Source: Emiliania huxleyi CCMP1516
Taxonomy: Eukaryota; Haptophyta; Isochrysidales; Noelaerhabdaceae
Assembly (NCBI RefSeq): GCF_000372725.1
Contig: NW_005200210.1
Span: forward strand, 24,925-68,643
DNA length: 43,719 bases
Direction of reading: 5' to 3'
Under the pieces are notes generated by a model, which was given only the letters and a program-made list of their open reading frames with translations, ran no database searches and was not told the origin of the DNA. A program made the position numbers and the translations under genes. Shown here one piece after another: positions 20,043 through 30,825 of this stretch; the stretch's first letter is position 1, and each line of letters opens with the position of its first letter.

Positions 20043-20069
20043 ACCTACGCACGGGCTCGGACGGAGTAT
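20004..20069 (+). repeat. 66-bp direct repeat, copy 2
   Basis: Second copy of the repeat at 19558-19623; 65 of 66 positions agree. The two copies could be the ends of a tandem 446-base duplication or short terminal direct repeats. Confidence 0.85.
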
Positions 20070-20388
20070 TATGTAGTTAAGGTAGGAAATAGCGTGGATC
20101 GAACCACGCTTGCCGCTTGGTGCACGACGGCACGTAGGGTAGGGAGCCGCTAAAAGCTGGCGAAGTCCAGGTGAGTCCGACCTTATATGTCATTTTTATG
20201 ATTAGGCGGGAAGGCGCGCAGCGCCTGCGGGTCTTGAAGATGTAGGATGTAACGTCCCCCTCTCACTCGCGGAAGAACTCTCATCTTTCTATCGATACTA
20301 AGGAACCCTACTTGGGCTCGCTTTGTGTCTCGTCTTGCGAGACCACGGTCGCGAGTCGAGCAAATTTGCGTTCGCCTCGCCCCACAGG

Positions 20389-20580
20389 ATGCGTCCACCG
20401 ATCATCTTCGCTGTGCTGCTGCTCCTGTCGGTGTTTTCCCTGATTATGTTTGCCGGCGGGCTTGGAGATGCACGGTTAAAGCGGGGGGGGGACCTCCTTG
20501 GTAACTACGCCGTGAAAAACCGGGTGCGGGCGCTGCGTGAACTCGAACAAGGCGCCGCAGTGAAGAGCAACGAGCGCTAA
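20389..20580 (+). CDS. Small single-pass membrane protein
   Basis: A 63-residue frame from ATG 20389. Residues about 4-24 (PIIFAVLLLLSVFSLIMFAG) are a strong transmembrane or signal-anchor segment, followed by a short basic/acidic tail (ARLKRGGDLLGNY ... ALRELEQG). The frame stays open upstream, but that part is atypical; CCCCACAG directly before the ATG could be an intron acceptor, in which case this is a last exon. No family recognised. It has a G-run (20483-20490) in the coding region. Confidence 0.4.
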   Translation: MRPPIIFAVLLLLSVFSLIMFAGGLGDARLKRGGDLLGNYAVKNRVRALRELEQGAAVKSNER

Positions 20581-20699
20581 GGGACCGATGCAGGTGATGC
20601 AATGCCCGTTCACCATCGCCGTTCGCAGACGGTCTGCGAGAGGACCGTCACCCCACCCCCCCGTGGCACCGCCGACTCCCTCGTCGTTGGCGACTTCTG

Positions 20700-20880
20700 C
20701 GGCGGGAGCGGGAGCGGGAGCGGGAGCGGGAGCGGGAGCGGGAGCGGGAGCGGGAGCGGGAGCGGGAGCGGGAGCGGGAGCGGGGGCGGCAGCGGGGGCG
20801 GGAGCGGGGAGCGGGAGCGGGGGCGGGAGCGGGGGCGGGAACGGCGGGAGCGGGAGTGGGGGCGGGAGCGGGGGCGGGTG
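20700..20880 (+). repeat. (GGGAGC)n hexanucleotide array
   Basis: About 13 perfect GGGAGC units from 20704, then interrupted GGGGGC/GGGAGC units to 20876. All six frames stay open, giving Gly-Ser, Pro-Ala or Arg-Ser dipeptides, so open frames here carry no weight. Confidence 0.9.
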
Positions 20881-20889
20881 GCAGCACAT

Positions 20890-22297
20890 GCCACAACAAC
20901 AAGATGCTCAAGCACATCACCAGGCAGGACGTAGCATGTGCAGCACAGACCAGGACGTGGCACGTGCATCCCTCCCTTGCCATGTCTCTTTTCTTTCTTT
21001 CTTTTACGCTGTGGTTCAGACGACTAGCACCCCACCTCGCGAGCGTATTCTTTTTGCGTGGCCGTGGGGCGGAACTCATGCCGGGGTAGGTAGGGTAGGT
21101 CTGGGCCCTCCCGTCGGGTTTTCCCCTCTCTTCACGCTGGAATTTTTACAGCAGAAGAAGAAATATTCGGCGGAAATCACGATGCCACCCTCCAAATGGG
21201 TGATCTGGTGCTTGTAGGGCTTGAGAGTGGCCTGCCATGTCAAAGGAAGGACTGTGGTTGCAGGAGAGTACCACCAACCATCACTTTAGTTCGTACAGTA
21301 TAGTACCTCACCCCTTCTTTTCTTTTTTAGTTTCCCATAAGTAGGGTAGGTAGGTAGGAGGTAGGTAGGTAGGAAGGTCGCGACATAGCGTGATGAGGCA
21401 CAGCAAGGTGGCGCGGCAAAGGCGCACGACGGCTTTTGTCGGCATCGCTGTCGCGCACACAGCGCCGCAACCACGTAGACACACCCAACGCGCAGTGCAT
21501 GTGGTTGAGGCAGGCATGTTTCTGGTTACTTGTAAAATTGGCATTTTTTCGGTGCTGGTAGCCCCCCCAAAACAGGCGCGCGCAGCGCGCCCAAGGGCGC
21601 CGCTGGCGCCCCAAGCGGCGCGGAGCGCCGCCGCAGGCGGCGGACAGCAGGTGCGCGAAATTAAACGCCATTTTCGGTTCCGCGGTTTTGCCACTAACAT
21701 CGAAATCCGGTACAAATCGACTTAGCCGAAACAGCTGACAGACAGACAGAGAGTACACAAGTTCAAACGAGGGTTGCGCCGGTCGCCGCCGCGCACCCAC
21801 CCGAGCTAGATGCCCCATAGGACGCCATCTCCCTCTGGGCTCGGCTCTGGACGCCTCCAGGGCAGCATGGGTAGGCCGGAACCGCGCCACGGTTACGCCG
21901 AGGCCGCGCAGCAGAACCGACGGCGATCGTGGCGACGGTGTCTCGACGCTGCACTGGCGCGAGAGGCGGCCATAAGGGCGCCGGCGGTGGCAGCGCCGGC
22001 CGTGAGGAAGGTGGCCGTGGCCCTGGCGGCTCAGCGAGCTCGGTGGAGCGGGCAGTAACAGCGACGGCAATGGCGGCGCTAACGCCGGGCGACGGCGGCG
22101 CCTAGCGCCCTCGAAACAAGTCCCACATGCTGCGAGCTGCCTGCCGGACTGCGCGGCCACCTGCGCCGCCGCCGCCTGCGCGTGCCACCCCTCCCGCCTC
22201 CTCGTCATGTCGGCGCTTCCGCTTCCGCCTCTCCTTCGCCTTCGCCACCTTATAATACTGCTCTCGGGCTAGACCAGCTGACTCCTCCGCATACCTC
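20890..22297. other. Intergenic region with simple repeats
   Basis: No gene recognised. Contains GTAG/GTAGGTAGG microsatellites (21085-21098 and 21341-21385) and a palindrome-rich patch at 21577-21652 (GCGCGCGCAGCGCGC, GGGCGCCGCTGGCGCCC, GGCGGCGGA). The 3' end of the exonuclease gene lies at 22298. Confidence 0.4.
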
Positions 22298-25200
22298 TCA
22301 CAGCGCCCGCCGCTGCCGCCGCTGCTTCAGCCACCGCGCTCGAGTCGCGCTGCCGATGGGCGGCATGCTATCGTCCGCAAAGTCGGCGTTGATCTTGTTA
22401 AACCGCTGCACCAGCTCCTCCGACGCGTCGGCGGGGAGCTGCCACTCGAGGGCAGCACGGCCACCTCGGTGCTGCCCGCCGCGCCCGCCGCGCCCGCCGC
22501 GCCCGCCGCGCCCGCCGCGCCCGCCGCGCCCAGCACCGCGCGCGCCACCGATCTGCGCGCCTACCGCTTGAATAGAACGAGTCAGTGGCGTGTGCGAAGG
22601 AGGAGGCACCGCCATCGCTGCGCCACCCTCGCCGTCACTTTCGCCGTCGCCGTCGCTCTCCTCCTCCTCCTCCTCCTCCGACGCCTCCTCCGCCTCACTA
22701 CCCCCACCACCCTAACCTCGGGCGTTACGCAATCAAGTGCCTTCCAGCGACATACCACCAATCGGCGGGAGCTGCCCTCGATGCCGACGGAGCAATGGTG
22801 TAGCCCGTGGCGGTCGCAGTAGACATGCAGTGCCTTGCGCTGCCCCGCGGAGAGGCTGCCGCTGAGCTCCAGCGGGGTGGAGCGCTCGGAACGAACATAA
22901 TCGTCGATCTGAGCAACCGCGCTCTTGAGGAGCACGGCGGCGGCCGAGGTAGCGTCCGAGGGCGCGGCGTGGGCCTGACACTCCTCCTGCTCGTCCTCCT
23001 GCTCCGGCGTCAGCGAGGCCTCGCCGCCGCCATCTGCAGACGCGTCTCCTCCCGCGTCCGGGGTGTCGCCATCGATCACGTCGAGGAGACTCGGGTCGGC
23101 CGGCGGCCTGCGCTCGTGCCGATAAGTTGCTGGGCCGCGCGGCTCAGAGTCGTCGTCCTCCTCCGAGTCGCTCCCCGGCTCCTGCTCCCCCGGCGAGAGG
23201 TCCTCGGGCTGCCGCTGCCGCGCCGCAACGCAGACAGACAAGTGCGCCCAAGCGTCCGCCGCCGCGTACTTGACTTGCCGTCCCGAGAGCTGGGGCGACT
23301 CCCACCAGCGGTGATCGATCGACTTGTCCAGATACTCGTCGAAGAGCGCGCCGACCATGAAGCCAAGGCCGTGCCGCTCGAGCGAGAGGTGGCGGACCTC
23401 GTCACGCAGCTCTACGGCGCCGCCTAGCTCGAGAGCGCCCGACCTGCGCGAGATCTCGGGGAAACGGGCCTTGAGCGCCGACACGTCGTGGCTGATCTGG
23501 TTAGCAACCTTGTGCGTGGTCGCTCCGGAGGCAAAAGTGGCGAAGGACCGGTAGCAGCTCGACCATCTGTAGAAGAGGAAGAGGAAGCAGAACTTGTCGT
23601 CGCCGCAGGCCTGGCCGATGGCCGCCTTCGACGAGTTGGCGCCGCTGCCATCGAGGAAGGCCACGTTCTCGGTGTCGAAGCCGACGATGTCGAAGCGGGA
23701 AAGGTACCTGCACGCCGCGTCGCATTCCGCCTCGGACTCGACGAGCCGAATCTCGCCGGGGAAGGAGAAGGTCGGCCGCCCGTCGCCTGCCCAGAGAGCG
23801 GCGCGAAGCCCGGGCGCGTCCTTGTGAGGATTGTCGCACCACGCCGCGCGAGGCGGCTCGCGCCCCTCGCGCCGGGCGACCTCGCGCTCCAGCCGGTGCG
23901 CCTCAACAAGGGACGGGTCGCTGTAGGAGCAGGTCTCAACGGAGACGGCGACGGCGGTCTGGCCGATTGAGTTCATCGCGGTGTAGCGCCAATTGAACAC
24001 GCGCTCGCCGCTGACCGACACCTTCGAGAAGCGCTTCCCGTGATGGTCGCTCTGCACGATGTCGAGGGCGACCTAACAACGATTGGGCGTAGCAAGAGGT
24101 TGAGCGCCGCGGTGTGTGGAATCGCTGTCGGACTTAGCTCTGACTAATTAGCTGTGACTAATTAGCTGTGACTAGTTAGCGCACGTGCTGCTCTGTCCAC
24201 TGCCGGAGGTAGGTCTCGTGCGAGTCGTAGTACACGTCGAGCACCTCGGCCAGGTAGGTGTCGCTGACCTGGCTCACGCCCACGTCGTACTCCTTGACGT
24301 CGCCATCGCCGCCACCGACCACCCGCTGCTGACGCCTTTGTTGCCAGTAGAAGGACAGTCGCGCCTTGGCGCTCTCGATCGAGCGGTACTCGCGCAGCGC
24401 CGCCTCGAGGTCGTGCGAGCCCTGCGGCGTGCGCGCCGCCCGCGCCACCATCGCCATCAGCTCGGTCGACACGGCCTTCCTGTGCGAGAGGACGGCCGGC
24501 ATCGCGACGGCCAGCCCGGGGTAGCGCTCGAAGAGGAACTTGTTGACGCGCGCGTCGAGCGTGCTGCTGCGGTAGCTCGAGGCGGCGAGCTGCGCCTCCA
24601 GCTCGGCGACGCGTGGTGCGCGCGGGTTGTGGCTCTTGGCCGCGTCTAGGAGCTTCTGCGTGCGGACATACTCCGCCTTGCACTCGGAGCACTCCAGCTT
24701 GTTGCCCGCAATGGTGAAGTCCGTGACGATGCCGCAGACACGCCGCTGCTGCCACGCCGGGTAGGTATGGACGTAGCGTGAATGGCTCCAGCCATGGTTG
24801 TGGCACGGCATTTGAAGAGACCACTTGACGCCGGGCGACCAGAATTGGATCGGCAGAAGGTGATACAGGTCCGCGTCGAAGCAAGGGATGCAGAGCGCGT
24901 CCGGCGGCTGCACGTCGAGCCGCTCAGCGTCCTCGTAGGATGGCCGCTTCCCACTCGCGCGCTCTGCGACCACGCGCGCGAGGAACTCGCGCTGTTGGCG
25001 GCTGACGCCATTGCAGACGACGTCCGCCTTCCCGCGTCGCACAAAATCGCCGTCGGCGCTGCCTCCCGCTGCCGCGGCGTCGCACCCGCCAACTTCGCCT
25101 TCGGCCTCGTCGTCCGAGTCGGCGTCTGCTGCGCCGCGAACCGCCGCTGCCGCCTCGTCCTGGCCCGGGTCGCGCGGGGCGTACGGGTCGATGTCGCCGA

Positions 25201-26041
25201 CCAGAGGCGTAGTCAGGGAGTTGACGTAATCGGAAAATCGCTGCCTCGTTTCGGCGCACACCGCGACCGGCTTCAAGTCGAAAGCCGAGTTGAGATCGGA
25301 GTTGTAAACGGTGCAGCCGTCGGCCTCAAGCTCCCGCAGGGACAGATAGAGCGGCGCGTGATATGGGAAGTGGGCGTTGAAATCGTTGGAGCACAGCCAG
25401 AGAACGTAATCACCCGGCTCCGAGCAGCGCAGCGAGGCGGGCGCGTCCGGAAGCAGCGCCGATTTGCCACCTGCGAGGCAGCCACCCGCGACCAGTCAGC
25501 TCATGACGCGCCGCATCGATACGGAGAGTGCACGCGCGCCTCCCTTGCTCGTGCGAGAGGCTGACACCAGCTGCGCGAGCGTGAGGCCTTTGTATGCGCC
25601 GAAGTGGAGTCGATAGGCTGGCGGCGCGCCGCGTCGAGCAGCGTGGTCGGCCACGCAGCCGCCGTTGGCCTGTGTGGCCGCCCACCTGAGCAGCGTCGAC
25701 TGCTGCTCCTCGTCCAACCGCGCCACCTCTCCCTGGTTTGCGGAGCGCGGGTCGGGCGCGTGCCGCCGCGACCACTCATTCATCTCGGTCAGCGCAGTGC
25801 CGGCTAGATCGCTCATCGGCGGCAAGCGCAGCATCGCCATGTCTCGCTCCTGCACCATCTTGCCGAAGCGCAGGCCCGGGAAGGCAGTGTCTTTTATGAA
25901 GCGGAGCCGCGCCGTGTCGTGCTTGTTGTACCTCCCTGAGCGGCCGGCGTAGCGCTGGTGCACCTCCTGGAGGATCAGCTGCAGCTCGAGCTGATGGCGG
26001 ACGAGGTCCTCACCGCTCGGCAGCGCCGGCGAAAGGCACAT
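22298..26041 (-). CDS. DUF6729-like / DEDDy 3'-5' exonuclease / R3H protein
   Basis: Exons: A 26041 to about 25500 (donor uncertain), B 25470-24185, C 24072-22756, D 22711-22298; introns B/C (112 nt, GT-AG) and C/D (44 nt, GTATGT-TTAG) have matching phases. Exon B has a Cys-rich region (QFWSPGVKW, PCHNHGW, RRVCG, CSECKAEY) resembling DUF6729, a domain I know next to 3'-5' exonucleases. Exon C has a WRN/RNase D-type core: FDTE (D and E near 23676), SHDVSAL (23487) and YAAAD (Tyr about 23268), all four DEDDy acids present, then an R3H motif (GQRKALHVYCDRHGL, near 22850) for single-stranded nucleic acid. Exon D is acidic then (RGG)n-rich, also RNA-binding in style. Exon A contains FGAYKGLTLAQL. 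The N-terminus may start upstream: TTCGCAG before 26060 looks like an acceptor. Such genes are often multicopy in algae and animals; a mobile origin is possible. Confidence 0.7.
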
Positions 26042-26508
26042 GGCGGCGGCACAGGAGATCTGCGAACAGGGCGAGTCGACGCTGGCAGGTGAAGCAGCGT
26101 CGACTCGCTACCAGCACCGAATGGGTACCCTCCCCTGGTTACTTGAAATCCGGATAGATAAATCCCCAACTTTTCATGTTTTTCTCAGAAAGGTGCTAGA
26201 AGTGCGTATAATTTGCATTTCTTCTTGCTTAGCTGAGCTGAGCAGCCGTTACATTACATATCCGTACTCTTAAATTGTACGTTATAGCGAGCTACGTATG
26301 ATGCGCACATGCGCGGTTACATGGGCTGAAAAACGAGTCCAAGTACTCTCGGATTATATCTTTGGGTCGGTGCAAACCGATTTCCTTCACCGAGAATTCT
26401 ACGAGAATTCGCACAGGGCCGCTATTTAACACCCGGTGGCATGTTTCTAGCCGGGAGGTCAAAACGGGAACGACCCAGGCCATCTCCATGGGCAAGCAGC
26501 TAGCAGCA
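26042..26508. other. Sequence left of the assembly gap
   Basis: AT-richer than its neighbours; no gene seen. It may hold upstream exons of the exonuclease gene or its promoter. Confidence 0.3.
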
Positions 26509-26703
26509 CTGACGAAACTTCCGGGAACCGTTACAGATCTCGCGGGTCCGCACGGNNNNNNNNNNNNNNNNNNNNNNNNNNNNNNNNNNNNNNNNNNNNN
26601 NNNNNNNNNNNNNNNNNNNNNNNNNNNNNNNNNNNNNNNNNNNNNNNNNNNNNNNTCCGAGCGGACCCGCAAGATCTGTAACGGTTCCCGGAAGTTTCGT
26701 CAG
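26509..26703. repeat. Inverted repeat flanking a 100-N gap
   Basis: 26509-26551 and 26661-26703 are 43-base inverted arms with one mismatch (core GAACCGTTACAGATCT). The 100 N at 26556-26655 are a scaffold gap of unknown true size. The hairpin probably caused the assembly break, or the arms are the ends of a foldback element. Confidence 0.85.
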
Positions 26704-27493
26704 TTTCCCAAATTTGCCGGAACTTGGAAATTTTGGCCGGCCCCAAAACTTTTTGGTAAAAATTGGGGTCCCGGCCGAGACTCGCGAGTTGACGAAACCC
26801 TGCCCGAAGCTCGCACGAACGGACGAGGTTTGGCTTGGTTTGCTCTTTGTGGGTTGTGGTCGGCGAATAGCCGGGGTCGTCCTCCCGATGGGGGACTAGC
26901 CGTCTTCCACATGGTCCCTCGGGTCCCTGCTGCTCCTAATTGAGAGTTGTGTGAGTTGTTCACGGTTTGTGACAATAGTAGCGCCGGACGTTCACACCTG
27001 TCCCACATCGACAGTGACCAAAAAAGAAATCAAGCAGGCGGTTTGGGCCCATCAGCCAAAGCGGCAATAAAATAACCGGGTTTTTGCCGATTTCCCCTCG
27101 GTTCGCCTCAGATTTTGCCCCACCCCCAGACCAGCTCTCAGACTCAGGGAAACTCGAGAGTTGCCAGAATGGAGCACCAAAAAGTGCTGGGGACCCTCTG
27201 GTTTCCCTCTGGTTGCCGGAAAAACTCTCCTCCCTTTAGGTTAGGTAGGAAGGTGACGAACAGCCAGGCTCGGACTGGACACCAACGCGGTATGGGTGGA
27301 CGCTTGGACAGATGATGACGACACGCACGAGCGGAGACCAAACAGGCTCACAAGACAAACATCCTCCCGAAGCCAAAAAAAGAAGTCGCGCGCCTTATCT
27401 TTAGCTCGTGCTGGGTTCCGGCTCCTAGCCAGATAGGGGGTCTGTACCCACTGAGTCGCGCCAAAACGCCCTACCTATCTACCTATTGCCTCG
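26704..27493. other. Intergenic region with dispersed repeat
   Basis: No gene recognised. Holds one copy of repeat family C at 27238-27332. Confidence 0.4.
27238..27332 (+). repeat. Dispersed repeat family C, copy 1
   Basis: Nearly identical to the reverse complement of 38631-38732. The core CTCGGACTGGACACCAACGC continues as GGTATGGGTGGACGCT and CAGATGATGACGACACGCAC. The TTAGGT/GGTTAG end differs by a short indel. Confidence 0.85.
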
Positions 27494-27725
27494 GCCAGAG
27501 AGCTGCTCACCATCGGTCGGCGCAGTGCTCGTCCTACACGACGAGCTCACGCTGCTCAACATGCTGGGCGTGCTCCTCGCCACCGCAGGCACCGGCGTCT
27601 ACCCCACGCCACCAAGGGCCACAGCAAGGCCGCCCCAGACCGGCCCGCCGAAGATGACGCAGCAGGCGCAGCGCCGCCCAGCCGATGGAGGTGTGACCGT
27701 GGGCGGCTTCTTTTGTAATAATTAA
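27494..27725 (+). pseudogene. C-terminal remnant of a sugar-phosphate/nucleotide-sugar transporter
   Basis: ARELLTI (27494-27514) followed, one base out of frame, by GAVLVLHDELTLLNMLGVLL and ATAGTGVY (27519-27602) matches the last two segments of the triose-phosphate translocator/SLC35 family (typically KE-LLTI then a loop, then a LLN-LG-A-AG-Y helix). The frame change at 27515 has no intron to explain it, and no earlier transmembrane helices are found upstream. After the homology the frame runs on to a stop at 27723 through Pro/Gln-rich sequence. It is therefore a fragment: a 3' exon left by rearrangement, or a terminal exon whose upstream exons are missing. Confidence 0.45.
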
Positions 27726-28121
27726 TGATACAAAAGACGGAGGAGCAACGAGCGCCCTCCCGGCCTCCCTGGCGCGAGCCAAAGACACTCCCTCTCCCTC
27801 TCCGTAGACACTGATCACACACACGGGTGGGAGGGGACAGGGTGGGTCACAACGAAGCACGAGAGAGCGTGCTCGACAGAGCGACAGGGCGCAGCGCTCT
27901 GCCGACCGCACGCGCGCCAGCACACTCTCTCCAGGCAAGGCTGGGACTGCATCACACTCCAGACGTGGGGCTAGCACGCACACATGGCAAGACGGCCGAC
28001 GGACTGCGACCGACACCCGCCCGGATCGGAGGGTAAAACTAAATGGCAGGGCAGTGGAGACCGCGGCTCGGGGTCGTACTTTTCTCTCTGCCGCTCCTTC
28101 TGACCGTGCTTCGTCCGTGCG
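27726..28121. other. Spacer between the transporter remnant and the DUF305 gene
   Basis: No gene seen; 3' flanks of both neighbours face each other here (convergent genes). Confidence 0.35.
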
Positions 28122-29366
28122 TCACATGCCGTGGCCAGGCATTTCGCCGCCCATGCTGCCTCCGCCCATGTCGTGGCCAGGCATGTCGCCGCCCATGTCC
28201 ATATCGCCGCTGCCCATGTCGTGGCCAGGCATGTCGCCGCCCATGCTGCCTCCGCCCATGTCGTGGCCAGGCATGTCGCCGCCCATGTCCATATCGCCGC
28301 TGCCCATGTCGTGGCCAGGCATGTCGCCGCCCATGCTGCCTCCGCCCATGTCGTGGCCAGGCATATCGCCGCCCATGTCCATATCGCCGCTGCCCATGTC
28401 GTGGCCACCCATGCCGCCGCCGTGGCCGTCGCCACAGGACGTGTACGCGCCCAGGCTGCGGCTCGCGAGCCATGCCTCCATCTCCGCAATCTCACGCGCC
28501 TGCGTCTCCACAATGTCAGAGCAGAGGCCCTCGAGGAAGGGGTCGATCGCGGCCGGCATTAGCATTCTCCCGGACGAGTGCATCATTCCCATGCCAGAGC
28601 CGTCGGAGTCCGTCTCCACGCTCACCGAGCCACGCAGGATGTCGCACATCTTGACTGCGCCTGCGTGGTGCGGGATCATGCCGCGAACGAAATCCACCTC
28701 AACATCGCATGTAAACTCGATCGCCATTCCGTGGTGCATCACCATGTTCTCGTGGAGGAAAGCGAGGGTCGATGCGCACGACATGTTGCCACAGCCCATG
28801 CTCATTGAGGACATACCGCTCGACTCACCGCCCATCGGGTCGCGCGCTACGCACGACATCTCGGTGCCCACGAGCTTGTAGTCGTGCGTCGACCAGTCGC
28901 ACAAGGGCTCGCACGAGAGGCACGGGGACTGCGGCGACGGCGGCGGCGGTGGTGACGGCGGCGGCGGCGGTGACGGCGGCGGTGGTGGTGACGGCGGCGG
29001 TGGTGGTGACGGCGGCGGTGGTGGTGACGGCGGCGGCGGTGGTGATGGTGGTGGCGGCGGCGACGGTGGCGGCGAGGTTTGCGGCAGAGGCGGCGATTGG
29101 AAGGGGTGGCAGGCGCCGCACTCTTCTGGAAATTCCTCTGCCACCTTTTCGCACGACTTTTCCTCATTCCGGCCGGTGTTGCTCTTCACCCAGTTGATGC
29201 GAGACTCGCACGATGAGAAGCCCTTGTAGTTGGCGGTCAAATCTTGGGCGAGCGTTGCGAGGACGGCGTCGGTGCAGCTGTCCACGCCACACCGAGCAGC
29301 CAGGACGTAGGGCAGTGAGACGAGAAGCACGACGCTTGCCATGGCTGTCGGCTGCGCTCGACTCAT
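28122..29366 (-). CDS. Secreted DUF305 protein with Pro-rich linker and Met/His-rich tail
   Basis: From ATG 29366 this single exon gives 414 residues; the ATG at 29342 (MASVVLLVSLPYVLAA) is equally good and starts directly on a signal peptide. A Cys-rich segment follows (CGVDSCTD ... CGACHPF), then a (SPPPPP)n hinge at about 95-147 typical of algal extracellular proteins. Residues about 190-300 match DUF305, the ferritin-like family of the cyanobacterial copper protein CopM: ENMVMHHGMAIEF, FVRGMIPHHAGAVKM, then ETQAREIAEMEAWL. The tail (about 300-414) is made of 30-residue repeats of the type GGDMPGHDMGGGSM, rich in Met, His and Asp. The likely role is copper (or silver) binding outside the plasma membrane or in a lumen; this is inference from the family and from the Met/His pattern. 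Confidence 0.8.
   Translation of the reverse strand: MSRAQPTAMASVVLLVSLPYVLAARCGVDSCTDAVLATLAQDLTANYKGFSSCESRINWVKSNTGRNEEKSCEKVAEEFPEECGACHPFQSPPLPQTSPPPSPPPPPSPPPPPSPPPPPSPPPPPSPPPPPSPPPPPSPPPPPSPQSPCLSCEPLCDWSTHDYKLVGTEMSCVARDPMGGESSGMSSMSMGCGNMSCASTLAFLHENMVMHHGMAIEFTCDVEVDFVRGMIPHHAGAVKMCDILRGSVSVETDSDGSGMGMMHSSGRMLMPAAIDPFLEGLCSDIVETQAREIAEMEAWLASRSLGAYTSCGDGHGGGMGGHDMGSGDMDMGGDMPGHDMGGGSMGGDMPGHDMGSGDMDMGGDMPGHDMGGGSMGGDMPGHDMGSGDMDMGGDMPGHDMGGGSMGGEMPGHGM
28131..28410 (-). repeat. 90-bp coding tandem repeat (Met/His-rich tail)
   Basis: About three 90-base units, each built of a 42-base and a 48-base half that both contain CATGTCGTGGCCAGGCATGT. They encode the MGGDMPGHDM tail of the DUF305 protein. 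Near-identity at third positions indicates recent expansion. Confidence 0.85.
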
Positions 29367-30825
29367 GGCCGAGGCCCGCCGTACATGTATTTCGTTTTTT
29401 GTGATAATCGAATCCGCTCGCCCTGGATTCGAAGCGAGATTTTTCTTTTTATTCACCTCACCAAACTGGGCGGGCAGCCGCCACAGGGGAACAGGCGAGA
29501 CAAAAGCACCTCCAGTTTTGCTTCTTTTTCCCACAGGGGTGACGATCGGAGGGTGAAGGTGGGGGAGGATAGGAAGGAGGCTCTTGAGCACGCCGCATCC
29601 CGGTGTACGCATCTGCGATCTCGTCCGCATGCCACAACCACCACCTAAGACCGCGCGGCTACTCTGCACTGGTCCTCCGCCCAAGCTGCAGAACATGTGC
29701 GGGCCAGCGCCTATGACGCTCAAGGAGTGAGGCGCGGAGCGCCGCGCGCGGAGCGCGCCCCGAAGAAAATTTTGAGGGTTGTGGAGGGCTAGATGCGATT
29801 TCTATTAAGAGTTTGACTCACACGCAGGAACCACTCGGCCCACCCACAGGCCCAATCTCAAGTGGCAGCGCTCCGCGCCTACCCAGCGGCGCGCTCCGCG
29901 CGTGCTTTCCAGCGGCGCGCTCCGCGCACGGTGCTCTGTCTGCGGCAGTACTACTGCATCTTCCGCAGCTCCAGCAGGTATCAGCAGTGAGTTCATCGCC
30001 AGTTATCTGCGCCTCCGTTCGTCGCTCTCGTGCTTGATCGTCAGGCCGTGCTCTCACGTCCGCCGGAGCTACCTCGGCTATCGGAACCATTTTACAATTT
30101 TGCCCGCCGACATGTCCCGGTCCGGCTCAGTCAATTCAATGTCGCTCGGCGCTCGCTGGCTCCGTGGATGCTTGTGCTGCTGAGCAATCCAGGCGCACCT
30201 TGGCAACCGGCGGCAACGACTTGCGGCGTCAGCATTCGAACGGTTGAGTTGATTTGCTCTTGCTCCGCGGTATCGACGCGCTCGGTACGACGCCTGCGAC
30301 CCGTCTCCGGTCAAGTGGCACGACGTTCATCGCGCCCGCCAGCGCTGCCTTGCAGGTTGCCACGACGAGGTCGAGAACGCTTCTATACGCTCGCCGAGCC
30401 TTCCTTTCCATCCCATTAGGCAGCCTGGGAATGGTGGCGGTCAGAGGCAAAGCCTACGAGGGGTGGTGGAACCACAACATGTCACGGCTACTGCCGGCTC
30501 GACGCGACGATAGCCTCCGAAGGCTGACTTTGCGGCACCATCATCGGACGATGTCGACAAGTTGGGTCGCTCTCGCGGTAGCCAGATGGCCTCTCTTACT
30601 AGGAGCATCGGCCATGGCCGCAGGGAGCGCGGGGGAGGGCGCTGGAAGCAACCGACGGAGCTCCGTACGGCTCTAGGTTGGAGACGTTTTCAAGAAAGCG
30701 TGTCACTGTCAGAGTGTGAAATGGCACTACCACTAGCCAGAAGCCGTCCGCGTGTTTTCTGAGAGGAAGAAGCCTCGTACACGTACACATGGCATCACAC
30801 AAAAACCAAAATAGTTGACAACATC
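29367..30825. other. Intergenic region
   Basis: No recognisable gene. Palindromic GGCGCGGAGCGCC-type sequence lies at 29732-29760, and AGCGGCGCGCTCCGCGC recurs at 29884 and 29912 with a variant at 29864. Open frames on both strands (for example 30254-30676 plus) lack family features. Confidence 0.4.

Noticed and set aside
20085..20115. T-arm-like hairpin GCGTGG-ATCGAA-CCACGC
   Set aside because: The loop is one base short and no D or anticodon arm fits; just a small palindrome.
20600..20889. Long open frames through the GGGAGC array
   Set aside because: Dipeptide-only products from a hexanucleotide repeat; no evidence of translation.
28131..28410. Regular repeats that might suggest a CRISPR array
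   Set aside because: They are coding repeats of the DUF305 tail with no unique spacers.
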